From the NCBI RefSeq assembly GCF_009192995.1, contig NZ_SDID01000005.1, positions 102,471 to 166,470 on the forward strand: DNA of 64,000 nucleotides, in the 5' to 3' direction. This DNA is from Sulfurimonas indica (GTDB lineage Bacteria > Campylobacterota > Campylobacteria > Campylobacterales > Sulfurimonadaceae). The notes under the pieces are model-generated. The model was given only the letters and a program-made list of their open reading frames with translations. It was not told the DNA's origin and made no database searches. Position numbers and translations under genes: made by a program. Shown here in pieces: positions 20,196-29,582 of the stretch; the first letter of the stretch is position 1; each line of letters starts with the position of its first letter.

Positions 20196-21475
20196 TGCAC
20201 TATTTAACAGTCAGTCTATCACATAAAAACAGCGATATTGAGTTACGAGAAAAGTTTACATATACAGATGATGAGAAAGAGGGCTGCCTGAAGCGTTTGG
20301 TTCAGTCTCCTTCTATCAGCGAAGCGATGCTGCTTGCAACGTGTAACAGAATGGAGATCAGTGTTTGTTGTAGTGATATTGATGATGCATTGAACCATAT
20401 TATGACACTGCTTACCTTTAAAGGTGGGCTCTCAGCCGAGTACTTAAAAGAGACGGCAGAGATCGTTGATGACAGTAGTGCGATTCATCACCTTTTTGCA
20501 GTGGCAAGTTCTATTGACTCTATGGTTGTCGGCGAGACACAGATAGCAGGGCAGCTTAAAGATGCTTTTCGTTTTGCACATGAAAAAGGTTATGCCGGTA
20601 AGAAGATGTCACGGGCACTCTCACACGCTTTTAAATGTGCTGCAAAAGTAAGAAACCATACAGATATCTCTTCCAAACCTGTCTCCGTTGCTTCTGTTGC
20701 AATCACACAGATAAAAGAACAGGTAAGTGAACTGCATACAAAAAAAGCACTTGTTATCGGTGTAGGTGAGATGAGTGAGATATGTGCAAAACATTTAGTT
20801 TCGGATGGAGTAGAGACATACATTACAAACAGAACAAAACAAAAGGCTGAAACACTTGCGCAAGAGTGCAGTGCAAAAGTGTATGATTTTGGAGATCTGC
20901 ATAAGGCTGTCAATGAATTTGATATTATCTTTACGGCTACGAGTGCTTCATATCCTATCATTACCAATGAACTCGTTGAAAATGTAGACTTTAAAAGATT
21001 TTGGTTTGATTTGGCGATTCCAAGAGATATCGATATAAACCAAAGAGATGATATCTATCTTTTTGTAGTCGATGATATTCAAGATATTGTTGAAGCAAAT
21101 AGAGCTGAGAGAGAACAGTATGTACGTCAGGCACACGGAATTGTAGGACGTAGTGTTGTTGAGTTCTTTGAATGGCTTGATGCACTCAATGTTGAGCCGA
21201 TTATCAAAGAGATTTACAAAAAGGCAGACAAAGCGGTAGAGACGGAGACACAACGTGCTCTTAAAAAAGGATTTATTCCAAAAGAGTATGAAATGCAAGC
21301 CAAAAAGATGGCTCAACAGGCAATCAAGAGATTTTTGCATGATATGACAAAAAAGATGCGTGAAGCTTCCCATGAAGCAAAGAGTGATACGGTAACGGGT
21401 GCGATGCAGTACATCTTAAATGATGAACATGACAATATCCCAGACCAATACAAACACCATTTAAAAAAGGATTAG
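20195..21475 (+). CDS. hemA: Glutamyl-tRNA reductase HemA
   Basis: First committed step of C5-pathway tetrapyrrole synthesis: reduction of glutamyl-tRNA to glutamate-1-semialdehyde using NADPH. The active-site cysteine is C50 in LLATCNRMEI. The NADPH domain follows with VIGVGEMSEICAKHL, then the SMVVGETQIAGQLK block and a C-terminal dimerisation helix. It has 426 residues, as expected. The start overlaps the polyprenyl synthase stop, and proS follows within a few bases. Haem feedback is known for this enzyme in enterics through its N terminus, but that region shows no evident degradation signal here. Confidence 0.96.
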   Translation: MHYLTVSLSHKNSDIELREKFTYTDDEKEGCLKRLVQSPSISEAMLLATCNRMEISVCCSDIDDALNHIMTLLTFKGGLSAEYLKETAEIVDDSSAIHHLFAVASSIDSMVVGETQIAGQLKDAFRFAHEKGYAGKKMSRALSHAFKCAAKVRNHTDISSKPVSVASVAITQIKEQVSELHTKKALVIGVGEMSEICAKHLVSDGVETYITNRTKQKAETLAQECSAKVYDFGDLHKAVNEFDIIFTATSASYPIITNELVENVDFKRFWFDLAIPRDIDINQRDDIYLFVVDDIQDIVEANRAEREQYVRQAHGIVGRSVVEFFEWLDALNVEPIIKEIYKKADKAVETETQRALKKGFIPKEYEMQAKKMAQQAIKRFLHDMTKKMREASHEAKSDTVTGAMQYILNDEHDNIPDQYKHHLKKD

Positions 21476-21478
21476 ATT

Positions 21479-23182
21479 TTGAGAAGAAGCAGAGCATTTA
21501 TTCCCACAACGAAAGAGGCACCGAATGATGCCTCACTTCCAAGTCACATCTTTTTAGCACGTGCTGGTTTTATCTCTCAAGTTGCAGCCGGACTTTATAA
21601 CTATATGCCTTTGGCAAAACGTGTTATAAAAAAGATAGAAAATATTATAAACGAAGAGATGGCAGCTGCAGGAGCACAAGAGGTTGAACTCTCTTTTGTA
21701 ACACCTGCATCACTTTGGGCAGAGAGTGGAAGAATTGAGAAATTTGGAAAAGAGCTTTTACGTTTTAAAGACAGAAAAGAGAATCTTTTTGTTTTAGGAC
21801 CAACACATGAAGAGATGATGGTAGATTTGGTACGTAACCGTGTAACTTCGTATAAAAATCTGCCATTAAATCTTTACCAGATCAAGACAAAGTTCCGTGA
21901 TGAAGCACGTCCAAGATTTGGTCTTATGCGTGGACGTGAGTTTATTATGAAAGATGGCTACAGTTTTCATGCAACGACAGAGGATTTGGACCGTGAATTT
22001 GATGCAATGGAAGCGGCATATAAAAAGATTCTTACGCGTTTAGGACTCGATTTTAGAGTCGTTGAGGCTGACAGTGGTGCTATTGGCGGGTCTGGTTCAA
22101 AAGAGCTGATGGTTTTAGCGGATAGTGGTGAAGATACAATAGCTGTCTGTTCAAAATGTGAATATGGTGCAAATATTGAAGCGGCAAAAAGAAGTACAAG
22201 AGCAGTTATTCCTGAAGCACCTGAAGCAAATTTCAATAAATTTTTAACGCCGGATGTAAAAACAATCGATGAACTTGCAGAGTTTTTCAAGGTTGACCCG
22301 TACTATACTATTAAATGTGTTGCAAAGCGTGTTGTCTATGAAGATGAGAGTGAGATTGTTCTTTTCTTTGTACGAGGATGTGACAACCTTCAAGAGGTAA
22401 AAGCACTGAATGCTACAGATGCACTCGATATTGTTGATGTAGATGAAGAGGAACTGCGTGAGATTGGTTTGGTCCCTGGTTTTATCGGGCCACTTGACCA
22501 AGACAAGGCAAAACATGTTATTGATGCTGACCTCAAAGATGCTGCAAATATAATCTGTGGTGCAAATGAGCAAGATTATCACTTTGTCGGTGTTGACTTG
22601 GGTATACTCAGTGATGTTGCTTATTTTGCTGAGATAGCAGAGGTAAATGAGGGTGATATCTGTCCACATTGTGATGGAGTGCTCTCTTTTACAAAGGGAA
22701 TCGAAGTAGGGCATATCTTTAAACTGGGTACTACATACTCAGAGGCACTTAAAGCTGAGTTCTTAGATGAAAATGGAAAGTCTCAGCCTTTTATCATGGG
22801 AACGTACGGTATGGGAGTGAGTCGTTTGGTTGCCGCTGTAATCGAACAGCATCATGATGAACAGGGTTGTAAATGGACGAAAGCAACAGCACCATATATG
22901 GTAAACATTATGATCAGTAACATTAAAGATGAAGCTCAGGTAGAGTTGGGTGAAAAGCTTTACGGACAACTTCAAGAGTCAGGTGTTGAAGTGATGCTTG
23001 ATGATAGAAAAGAACGGTTTGGCTTTAAGATGAAAGATGCGGAACTGATAGGTTTTCCATATACTATAATTATCGGTAAAGAGCTTGCAAATGGTGCGGT
23101 ACAGATTTATGATCGCCAAACGACTGAGAAAACATTAGTGCCGGCAGATGATATCTATGCACAAATTATGGAACTTCTTTAG
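21479..23182 (+). CDS. proS: Prolyl-tRNA synthetase ProS
   Basis: This is a class II synthetase with 567 residues and the bacterial layout. It contains the N-terminal core with motif 2 ([16 protein letters not shown]), a YbaK-type editing insert at about residues 230-390, motif 3 ([14 protein letters not shown]) and an anticodon-binding domain at the end. The TTG at 21479 follows AAAAAAGG. It is packed between hemA and fxsA, an arrangement where a translation gene shares a transcript with haem genes. Nothing unusual in the active site was noted. Confidence 0.97.
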   Translation: MRRSRAFIPTTKEAPNDASLPSHIFLARAGFISQVAAGLYNYMPLAKRVIKKIENIINEEMAAAGAQEVELSFVTPASLWAESGRIEKFGKELLRFKDRKENLFVLGPTHEEMMVDLVRNRVTSYKNLPLNLYQIKTKFRDEARPRFGLMRGREFIMKDGYSFHATTEDLDREFDAMEAAYKKILTRLGLDFRVVEADSGAIGGSGSKELMVLADSGEDTIAVCSKCEYGANIEAAKRSTRAVIPEAPEANFNKFLTPDVKTIDELAEFFKVDPYYTIKCVAKRVVYEDESEIVLFFVRGCDNLQEVKALNATDALDIVDVDEEELREIGLVPGFIGPLDQDKAKHVIDADLKDAANIICGANEQDYHFVGVDLGILSDVAYFAEIAEVNEGDICPHCDGVLSFTKGIEVGHIFKLGTTYSEALKAEFLDENGKSQPFIMGTYGMGVSRLVAAVIEQHHDEQGCKWTKATAPYMVNIMISNIKDEAQVELGEKLYGQLQESGVEVMLDDRKERFGFKMKDAELIGFPYTIIIGKELANGAVQIYDRQTTEKTLVPADDIYAQIMELL

Positions 23183-23617
23183 ATGATCTATTTTATCATT
23201 TATCTTTTTTTAGAGGTCCTGGTCTCTGTTAATATTTCATCAGCGATTGGGGGCCTTGCTACATTTTTTGAGATACTTTTCACTGCATTTATAGGTATCT
23301 CTATTTTAGTAAACTTTAGAAATACACTTGTTGAAAATATGACGGCAGTATCATATAACTGCATTGACCTTGAGCAGTTTCAACGCTTAAATCTTTTTAC
23401 ACTCTTTGGTGCGATTTTACTTATTATCCCTGGATTTTTGACAGATATTGTAGGTATCTTGCTGCAGTTCAGTGCTTTTACGAGTATGATTGTTAACCGT
23501 TATAATGTAAAATCAAACAGATGCAATACCTCTTTTGAGGATGAAAATATAAATATAAAAAAGGATTCTGATGTCATTGATGTTGAAATTATTGAGCACG
23601 ACACTACTCTTAAGTAG
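23183..23617 (+). CDS. fxsA: FxsA-family membrane protein
   Basis: The 144 residues have an N-terminal pair of hydrophobic segments and a third one (LFTLFGAILLIIPGFLTDIVGILL) containing the PGFLTD signature of FxsA. FxsA in E. coli is a cytoplasmic membrane protein, named for suppressing F exclusion of phage T7; its normal role is unclear. The ATG follows the proS stop directly. The C-terminal 47 bases overlap the next gene, whose ribosome site lies inside fxsA. Confidence 0.85.
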   Translation: MIYFIIYLFLEVLVSVNISSAIGGLATFFEILFTAFIGISILVNFRNTLVENMTAVSYNCIDLEQFQRLNLFTLFGAILLIIPGFLTDIVGILLQFSAFTSMIVNRYNVKSNRCNTSFEDENINIKKDSDVIDVEIIEHDTTLK

Positions 23618-24404
23618 TTTTATCTATGCAAACAATGTAAGTGAGAAGGTAGAAGACTTTTTAGACGATAAATTTATGGAAAACCCGAGACTGAAATCTG
23701 TTGATGTAACAGTTTCTGATGTAGTGCCTCTTAAGCAGTTAGCAGGCTGGAATGCTTATATAGTAGATGTTGAGGCCTATCTCAAGGCACAGCCCAAGAG
23801 ACTCATTAAACAGAGAATGATATGGTTCTCTGATGGTCGCATCATTACAAAAGAGCTAACAGATATGCAAGGTGGAGAGAGTTTGACAGACTTGGTCAAA
23901 CCACCATTTAAAGATGAATACTATAAAAAAGAGAATCTGCTCTTTGGAAATCCTGATGCAAAACACAAAGTTGCAATCTTTTCAGATCCGCTTTGTCCTT
24001 TTTGTAAAGGCTTTGTACCGGGTGCACTCGATTATATGAAAAAAGATCCGAAAAAATTTGCAGTTTATTACTACCATTTTCCACTAGAGCGTCTCCACCC
24101 GGCTTCTGTCCATTTGGTAAAAGCTGCTGCTGCAGCGGAACTGCAAGGAGATAAAAATGTCATTGAAAAGCTCTATCATGTGCAAATCAATCCGCAAGAG
24201 AGAGATGTGAAAAAGATTTTGAAAGCTTTTAACAAAGCAGTAGGAACAAAGCTCACGCCAAAAGATCTCAATACTCCGGCAGTTATCAAACAGGTCAATC
24301 GTGATCTGGATATTGCTAATGCTGTAATGGTAGGAGGCACACCTACGATCTATCTTGATGGAAAAGTAGACAATACAAAGAAAAAATATTTGAAAGTACA
24401 ATAG
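23571..24404 (+). CDS. Exported thioredoxin-fold disulfide protein (DsbC/DsbA-like)
   Basis: The 277 residues have a signal peptide (MLKLLSTTLLLSSFIYA) and an N-terminal region of about 100 residues resembling a DsbC dimerisation domain. A thioredoxin-like domain follows, with the active site CPFC in FSDPLCPFCKGFVPG and the cis-proline loop GGTPTIYLDG. It probably acts in the periplasm as a disulfide isomerase or reductant, for instance in cytochrome maturation. It could also be a DsbA-type oxidase. The ATG at 23571 is supported by AAAAAAGGATTCTG upstream, which forces a 47-base overlap with fxsA. hemC follows without a gap. Confidence 0.85.
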   Translation: MSLMLKLLSTTLLLSSFIYANNVSEKVEDFLDDKFMENPRLKSVDVTVSDVVPLKQLAGWNAYIVDVEAYLKAQPKRLIKQRMIWFSDGRIITKELTDMQGGESLTDLVKPPFKDEYYKKENLLFGNPDAKHKVAIFSDPLCPFCKGFVPGALDYMKKDPKKFAVYYYHFPLERLHPASVHLVKAAAAAELQGDKNVIEKLYHVQINPQERDVKKILKAFNKAVGTKLTPKDLNTPAVIKQVNRDLDIANAVMVGGTPTIYLDGKVDNTKKKYLKVQ

Positions 24405-25364
24405 ATGAAAAAACTAAGAATTGCAACACGTGTATCAGACCTTGCTCTTTGGCAGGCATATCATATTAAAGCAAGAGTAGAAAAAGCCTATCCTGAGATA
24501 GAAGTAGAGCTGAACAAAATTGTCAGTAACGGTGATAAAGTCTTAGATAAACCACTCGCTCTCATTGGAGGTAAAGGTCACTTTACAAAAGAGCTTGAAG
24601 ATGCGATGCTAAGAGGAGAGGCTGATATGGCTGTACACTCTCTTAAAGATGTACCTACATATATTCCGGAAGGTTTGGAGCTTGTAGCTGTAACCCAGCG
24701 TCAAGACCAAAGTGATGTTTTTCTCTCCCATAAATATGCATCTTTGGATGAGTTACCACAAGGTGCAGTAGTTGGTACAACTTCACTTCGAAGAAGAATG
24801 CAACTCTTACAAGTTCGTCCTGATCTGAAATTAAAAGATTTGCGTGGCAATGTCAATACACGTCTAAGAAAGCTCTCTGAAGGGCAGTATGATGCAATCA
24901 TTTTGGCTTTTATCGGTTTGAATCGTCTTGATCTGCTTAAAGACATTCCACATGTTCAAAAGCTTTCTCTTGATATGATGATACCACCTATGGGACAGGC
25001 TGCACTTGGTATTGAGATAGTGCAGGGTAATGAGAAGCTGCGTGAGATAGCCATGATGCTCAATGATGAAACCACACATCTCTGTACACAGATTGAACGT
25101 GATTTTATTGCCAAGATAGGAGCAGGATGTTCTGCACCCGTTGCCTGTAACGCTGTAAGAGATGGAGAGAGTATAGTCTTTCGTACAATGCTCGGCTTTC
25201 CTGATGCTTCAAAGATTATGCAAGAGCGAGCAGTTGTTCCTGTAAATGAGAGTGCAAATCTTGGTGTAGAGATGGCAGAGCTGATGATAGCAAACGGTGC
25301 ACTTGAACTGCTTGGGGAGGCTGAAAAAACAGCCTTTAAAGATGAAATGCCACAAAGGTTATAA
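24405..25364 (+). CDS. hemC: Porphobilinogen deaminase HemC
   Basis: Polymerises four porphobilinogens to hydroxymethylbilane. The dipyrromethane cofactor cysteine is C242 in IGAGCSAPVA. TSLRRRMQLL and LRGNVNTRLRKL are substrate-binding motifs. The family start TRGSKLALWQ appears here as TRVSDLALWQ, a mild change. 319 residues, normal length. The ATG begins on the base after the Dsb-like gene stop, and ubiD follows three bases after, so the haem and quinone genes are one unit. Confidence 0.96.
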   Translation: MKKLRIATRVSDLALWQAYHIKARVEKAYPEIEVELNKIVSNGDKVLDKPLALIGGKGHFTKELEDAMLRGEADMAVHSLKDVPTYIPEGLELVAVTQRQDQSDVFLSHKYASLDELPQGAVVGTTSLRRRMQLLQVRPDLKLKDLRGNVNTRLRKLSEGQYDAIILAFIGLNRLDLLKDIPHVQKLSLDMMIPPMGQAALGIEIVQGNEKLREIAMMLNDETTHLCTQIERDFIAKIGAGCSAPVACNAVRDGESIVFRTMLGFPDASKIMQERAVVPVNESANLGVEMAELMIANGALELLGEAEKTAFKDEMPQRL

Positions 25365-25366
25365 CA

Positions 25367-27181
25367 GTGAAAAAAACGATCAATCTTTTAAAACAGCATA
25401 ATGAACTCAGAACTATAGACGAAGAGCTTGATATCTATCTAGAGATTCCACATATTGCCTATGCAGAAGTAAAAAAAGAGGATGGTGGTAAGGCAATTCT
25501 TTTTACAAATGTCATTGATAAAAAAACGGGGACAAAGTTTGAAGAGCCGGTGTTGATGAATGTGTTTGGTTCCTACAAGCGTTGTGAACTTCTTTTTGGC
25601 AGAACGATAGAATCTGTTGCTGATGAGATTACAAAACTGCTTCATATGAAACCGCCTGCAGGAATAATGGAAAAAATTTCGATGGCAAGTGAACTTTTTT
25701 CACTTAAAAATATTTTCCCTAAACGTCTTAAGGGTGAGGGAGAGTGCCAACAGATAAAATATCTTGATGATGAAGTTGACCTTTACAAAATGCCGGTTTT
25801 GACAACATGGGAACAAGATGGCGGACCATTTATCACTATGGGGCAGGTCTACACACAGAGTCTTGATGGTGCAATGGTAAATCTTGGAATGTACAGACTG
25901 CAGGTTTATGATAAAAATCATTTGGGAATGCACTGGCAGATTCATAAAGACTCTTCGCACTTTTTTGATCAGTACCAAAAAGCAGGTAAGAAGATGCCTG
26001 TCTCTATCGCTATCGGTGGTAACCCGCTTTATACATGGTGTGCAACTGCACCACTTCCTTATGGTGTTAATGAACTGCTTATGTATGGACTTATCACAAA
26101 AACTCCTGCACAACTTGTAAAGTCACTTACTACACCACTTTATATTCCTAAAGATGTTGATTATGTCATAGAGGGCTGGGTTGATCCGAGTGAACTCAAA
26201 ATTGAAGGTCCTTTTGGTGATCATACTGGGTATTATACTTTGGAAGAGCCATACCCTGTGATGGAAGTATCTGCTATTACAATGAAAAAAGAGCGTACAT
26301 TTTTGGCAACTGTTGTAGGAAAACCACCTTTGGAAGACAAATATATGGGTTGGGCAACAGGAAAGATTTTCTTTCCGCTTTTAAAGACTACTACACCGGA
26401 TCTGCTTGATTATCATATGCCGGAAAATGCAGGTTTTCATAATCTAATTCTTGCTAAGATGCAACCACTCTATAAAGGGCATGCAAAACAGTTCATGCAC
26501 GCTTTTTGGGGTGCTGGACAGATGAGTTTTGTAAAGCATGCTATCTTCGTTGATGAGAATGCTCCAAAGCTGGAGAACTATGAAGCATTTGCGACTTATG
26601 TACTTGATAGATTTACACCAAAATCTATGTTTATCACTGAAGGAATACTCGATGCACTTGACCACTCTTCTCCAGAGACATTAGTTGGAGGTAAACTTGG
26701 AATTGATGCGACTGCAGCAAACAGTGTAGAAGCTCCACAGCTTTTAGGTGATGCTGAGCTTTTAGAAAAAGTAAAAGAACTGATTCCTGATGTAGTTGAT
26801 CTGCATCAGTTTATGCGTCGAACAAAAAATCCTATCACTGTTATAGCTGTAGAGAAGAGTAAGAATGTTAGAGAGTATTTTGATGCACTCCTTTCGCTCT
26901 CTCCACATATGCGTATCGTTGTTTTTGTGGATGCAAAGAAAAATGATGTTCGTAATGCATATATGCTTGTGTGGCGTGTTACAAACAACATTGATGCTGG
27001 GCGTGATATTTTTGTCTCAGGTTTGCTTGTAGGCGTGGATGGTACGAATAAAAATGCACTTGACGGTTTTACAAGAGAGTGGCCGGATGATGTTGACTGT
27101 ACGCAGGAAGTTGTAGACAATTTAAAGACAAAAGGTGTATGGGACTTTGATGATACACTTTTTAAGAAGTTTCAATTATAG
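25367..27181 (+). CDS. UbiD-family prenylated-FMN decarboxylase (probable menaquinone pathway)
   Basis: The 604 residues have the UbiD pattern, including EGPFGDHTGYY, which shapes the prenyl-FMN site, and the conserved RLQVYDKNHLGMHW region. UbiD proper decarboxylates polyprenyl-4-hydroxybenzoate for ubiquinone. Campylobacterota generally use menaquinone through the futalosine route, where a UbiD homologue is thought to decarboxylate 1,4-dihydroxy-6-naphthoate, and that is the more likely job here. At 604 residues it is longer than E. coli UbiD (about 500). GTG start at 25367. It needs a UbiX-type prenyltransferase, not seen in the window. Last gene of the run. Confidence 0.88.
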   Translation: MKKTINLLKQHNELRTIDEELDIYLEIPHIAYAEVKKEDGGKAILFTNVIDKKTGTKFEEPVLMNVFGSYKRCELLFGRTIESVADEITKLLHMKPPAGIMEKISMASELFSLKNIFPKRLKGEGECQQIKYLDDEVDLYKMPVLTTWEQDGGPFITMGQVYTQSLDGAMVNLGMYRLQVYDKNHLGMHWQIHKDSSHFFDQYQKAGKKMPVSIAIGGNPLYTWCATAPLPYGVNELLMYGLITKTPAQLVKSLTTPLYIPKDVDYVIEGWVDPSELKIEGPFGDHTGYYTLEEPYPVMEVSAITMKKERTFLATVVGKPPLEDKYMGWATGKIFFPLLKTTTPDLLDYHMPENAGFHNLILAKMQPLYKGHAKQFMHAFWGAGQMSFVKHAIFVDENAPKLENYEAFATYVLDRFTPKSMFITEGILDALDHSSPETLVGGKLGIDATAANSVEAPQLLGDAELLEKVKELIPDVVDLHQFMRRTKNPITVIAVEKSKNVREYFDALLSLSPHMRIVVFVDAKKNDVRNAYMLVWRVTNNIDAGRDIFVSGLLVGVDGTNKNALDGFTREWPDDVDCTQEVVDNLKTKGVWDFDDTLFKKFQL

Positions 27182-27225
27182 AACTTTTTTTATTTTGAAA
27201 TCAAATTATCGTGATATAAGGAAAA

Positions 27226-27231
27226 TATAAT
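27226..27231 (+). promoter_or_regulatory. Probable -10 box of the small cytochrome gene
   Basis: TATAAT lies about 48 bases before the ATG at 27279, inside the 97-base gap after ubiD. The strong ribosome site AGGGGA is at 27263-27268. Confidence 0.45.
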
Positions 27232-27278
27232 TATTTCTAATGTAATATGAAGTTAAATTTTTAGGGGATACAATAGCG

Positions 27279-27614
27279 ATGATTAAATTTTTACTTATAC
27301 TGATTTCACTTACGGTTTTATCGTTAAGTACCGCAGATGCAGCAATTTATAAAGGTCAAAGAGTCTTTATTAAAAAATGTCTCAAGTGTCATGAATCAGG
27401 ACAGAATTTTGTTGCAAAATACAAGATGAAACAGTGGAAAAAGTGGATGAAGAAAAAAGGGAAACCGCTTGCTGAACTTCATTTGAAAAACAAAAAAGCA
27501 AAAAAATCTTGGAAATATTTTAAAAGTAGAAAATATGTTAAAAAATCCAAACATTTAAAACAGTTTTTAATTGAATATGCAAAAGATAGCGGAAACGTAC
27601 CTGCATGTAATTAA
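27279..27614 (+). CDS. Small lysine-rich c-type cytochrome
   Basis: The 111 residues have a signal peptide (FLLILISLTVLSLSTADA) and one haem-attachment motif CLKCHE shortly after it. The mature domain is very basic, with about 25 lysines and repeated aromatic/lysine blocks such as KQWKKWMKKKGK and KKSWKYFKSRKYVKK, and ends in a cysteine-bearing tail (VPACN). It has the methionines needed for a sixth haem ligand but no clear class I pattern. Likely periplasmic and monohaem. The charge suggests binding to an acidic partner or membrane surface. Own promoter and strong AGGGGA ribosome site. Confidence 0.75.
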   Translation: MIKFLLILISLTVLSLSTADAAIYKGQRVFIKKCLKCHESGQNFVAKYKMKQWKKWMKKKGKPLAELHLKNKKAKKSWKYFKSRKYVKKSKHLKQFLIEYAKDSGNVPACN

Positions 27615-27619
27615 AAAGA

Positions 27620-27638
27620 GTGAAGTTTTTTACTTCAC
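27620..27638 (+). terminator. Hairpin after the small cytochrome gene
   Basis: A 7-bp stem, GTGAAGT (27620-27626) with ACTTCAC (27632-27638), starts six bases after the stop codon. A T-rich loop and a pyrimidine-rich tail follow rather than a pure T run. Likely terminates or protects the small transcript. Confidence 0.45.
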
Positions 27639-27668
27639 GCTCTCTTCTCCTTTGTAAAATCTCTCTTT

Positions 27669-27691
27669 TTTGATAAAATATCAAACTTTTT
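27669..27691 (+). promoter_or_regulatory. AT-rich palindrome upstream of argH (terminator or operator)
   Basis: TTTGATA and TATCAAA face each other across AAA and are followed by CTTTTT. It could be a weak intrinsic terminator for the cytochrome gene, or an operator in the argH control region; it lies just before the argH ribosome site AAGGAT. Confidence 0.3.
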
Positions 27692-27709
27692 AATCCTAAG
27701 GATATAATA

Positions 27710-29095
27710 ATGGAAAAAATGTGGTCAGGCCGTTTTAGTGCGGGTGCTTCAAATCTTTTAGATGAATTTAATGCTTCAATCATGTATGATAGAAAACTCT
27801 ATCGTGAAGATATTGAAGGTTCACTAGCACATGCACAGATGCTCGCAAAACAGGGTATCCTCACGCAAGAGGAGCTTAAACAGATTCAAGATGGTCTCGC
27901 TCAAGTAAAAAACGAGATAGAGTCAGGGGAGTTTGAGTGGAAGATATCTGATGAAGATCTGCATATGGGTATTGAGAAACGTCTCACGCAGATCATTGGT
28001 GACACAGGTAAAAAGCTCCATACTGCAAGAAGTAGAAATGATCAGGTAGCAGTTGATTTTCGCCGTTATGTTCTCAGAAAAAACAGTGAAATTGCAGAGG
28101 CTATCAAAGCACTTATGCAAGAGATATTGGTTGTGGCAGAGAAACATACAGATACTCTCATCCCTGGAATGACACATCTCCAACATGCGCAACCGATTAA
28201 CTTTGGTTTCCATTTAGGTGCATATCTGTCAATGTTCAAACGTGATATCGAGCGATTTGAGAGCTCACGTGAGAGAAATAATGTCTCTCCGCTTGGATGT
28301 GCAGCACTTGCAGGAACACCGCATAATGTTGACCGTGAGTATACTGCAGAGCTTTTAGGTTTTGATAGTGTCAGCGTGAACTGTTTGGATACGGTTAGTG
28401 ACAGAGATTTCGCTCTGGAAATTCTCTTTAACATCTCTACAATGATGATGCATATCTCACGATTATCAGAAGAGCTTGTAATGTGGAGCAGTTATGAGTT
28501 TGGTTTTATTGAGCTCTCAGATGAGTACTCAACAGGAAGCTCAATCATGCCACAAAAGAAAAACCCGGATGTACCGGAACTTTTACGTGGGAAAACTGGT
28601 CGTGTCTATGGCGCACTTGTAGGGCTTTTAACGGTTATGAAAGGTCTGCCACTGGCATACAATAAAGATACGCAAGAGGATAAAGAGGGTGTCTTTGATG
28701 CAGTGGAGACTGCTGAGATTTCCTTGGAGATTTTAAAAGAAGCAATCAAGACGATGCAGGTAAAAGCAGATAATATGGAAAATGCCTGTGCAATAGGGCA
28801 TTTGAGTGCTACAGACCTGGCTGATTATCTGGTTGAGAAATGCAACATTCCTTTCCGTGAGGCACACTTTATTACAGGTCGTGCAGTAGCAAAAGGTGAA
28901 GAGCTTGGTGTGGATCTCTCAAAAATAGAATTTAAATATTTAAAAGAGATAGATGAGCGCATCAATGAAGATGTTATGGAGTATCTTGGACTTCGCCACT
29001 CTATGAATGCAAGAACATCACAGGGTGGAACGGCACAAGAGAGAACAAAAGAACAGCTACAATATTTTAAAAATTATCTACAAAACAAGGAGTAA
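27710..29095 (+). CDS. argH: Argininosuccinate lyase ArgH
   Basis: Last step of arginine synthesis, splitting argininosuccinate into arginine and fumarate. The superfamily signature [12 protein letters not shown] is intact, as are [12 protein letters not shown] and the TPGMTHLQ-like [11 protein letters not shown] block. 461 residues, the family length. AAGGATATAATA precedes the ATG. It is followed after five bases by an OsmC gene, which is probably on the same transcript. Confidence 0.97.
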   Translation: MEKMWSGRFSAGASNLLDEFNASIMYDRKLYREDIEGSLAHAQMLAKQGILTQEELKQIQDGLAQVKNEIESGEFEWKISDEDLHMGIEKRLTQIIGDTGKKLHTARSRNDQVAVDFRRYVLRKNSEIAEAIKALMQEILVVAEKHTDTLIPGMTHLQHAQPINFGFHLGAYLSMFKRDIERFESSRERNNVSPLGCAALAGTPHNVDREYTAELLGFDSVSVNCLDTVSDRDFALEILFNISTMMMHISRLSEELVMWSSYEFGFIELSDEYSTGSSIMPQKKNPDVPELLRGKTGRVYGALVGLLTVMKGLPLAYNKDTQEDKEGVFDAVETAEISLEILKEAIKTMQVKADNMENACAIGHLSATDLADYLVEKCNIPFREAHFITGRAVAKGEELGVDLSKIEFKYLKEIDERINEDVMEYLGLRHSMNARTSQGGTAQERTKEQLQYFKNYLQNKE

Positions 29096-29100
29096 GTGAT

Positions 29101-29565
29101 ATGAAAGTAACGATTACACATAAAGATGCGATGAAATTTGAGGCAAAGACGGAAAAGTCAAGTTTTATTATTGACTGTCCTACCATTTCACCGGTAGAGT
29201 ATTTTCTCTCAGGAATTATTACCTGTAGTGCTACAGATATTGTACTACTTCCAAAAAATCAAGGTTTCAGTGTAACTGATTTGGTAGTAGAGGGTGATGC
29301 AACACGTGCAGAAGATCATCCAAGAAAGTTCGTGAAACTCCATCTTGATTATTCATTTAACTCTGATGGTGATGATGTTCAGGCAGCTCGTTGGGTTGCG
29401 GCTTCAATTGAGACATACTGTTCAACTATCAATACTATTCGTGATACAACAGAGATAAGCTACTCTGTAAAACACAATGGTAAGATGATTCGCGAAAATG
29501 AGAAAGTTATCAGTGGCGGTGGCAGTAATATCGATCTTGGTGAGATCGATGCTTGTTGTAGTTAG
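29101..29565 (+). CDS. OsmC-family protein
   Basis: The 154 residues show the OsmC/Ohr-type fold pattern: SPVEYFLSGIITCSATDIV (first cysteine region), then a long second helix with RWVAASIETYCSTINTI (second cysteine). The family includes peroxiredoxin-like organic hydroperoxide reductases, which use exactly this cysteine pair. The protein ends in a cysteine pair (DACCS) preceded by a glycine-rich linker, an unusual tail that could bind a metal or thiol partner. Its stop codon lies inside a hairpin shared with the convergent gene. Confidence 0.83.
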   Translation: MKVTITHKDAMKFEAKTEKSSFIIDCPTISPVEYFLSGIITCSATDIVLLPKNQGFSVTDLVVEGDATRAEDHPRKFVKLHLDYSFNSDGDDVQAARWVAASIETYCSTINTIRDTTEISYSVKHNGKMIRENEKVISGGGSNIDLGEIDACCS

Positions 29566-29582
29566 AGAGATAACTCTCTAAC
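29561..29582. terminator. Hairpin spanning both stop codons of convergent genes
   Basis: A perfect 9-bp stem, GTTAGAGAG and CTCTCTAAC around ATAA, covers the OsmC stop (29563-29565) and the lytic transglycosylase stop (29578-29580). It is symmetric and could end both transcripts, though no T run follows in either direction. Confidence 0.5.
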
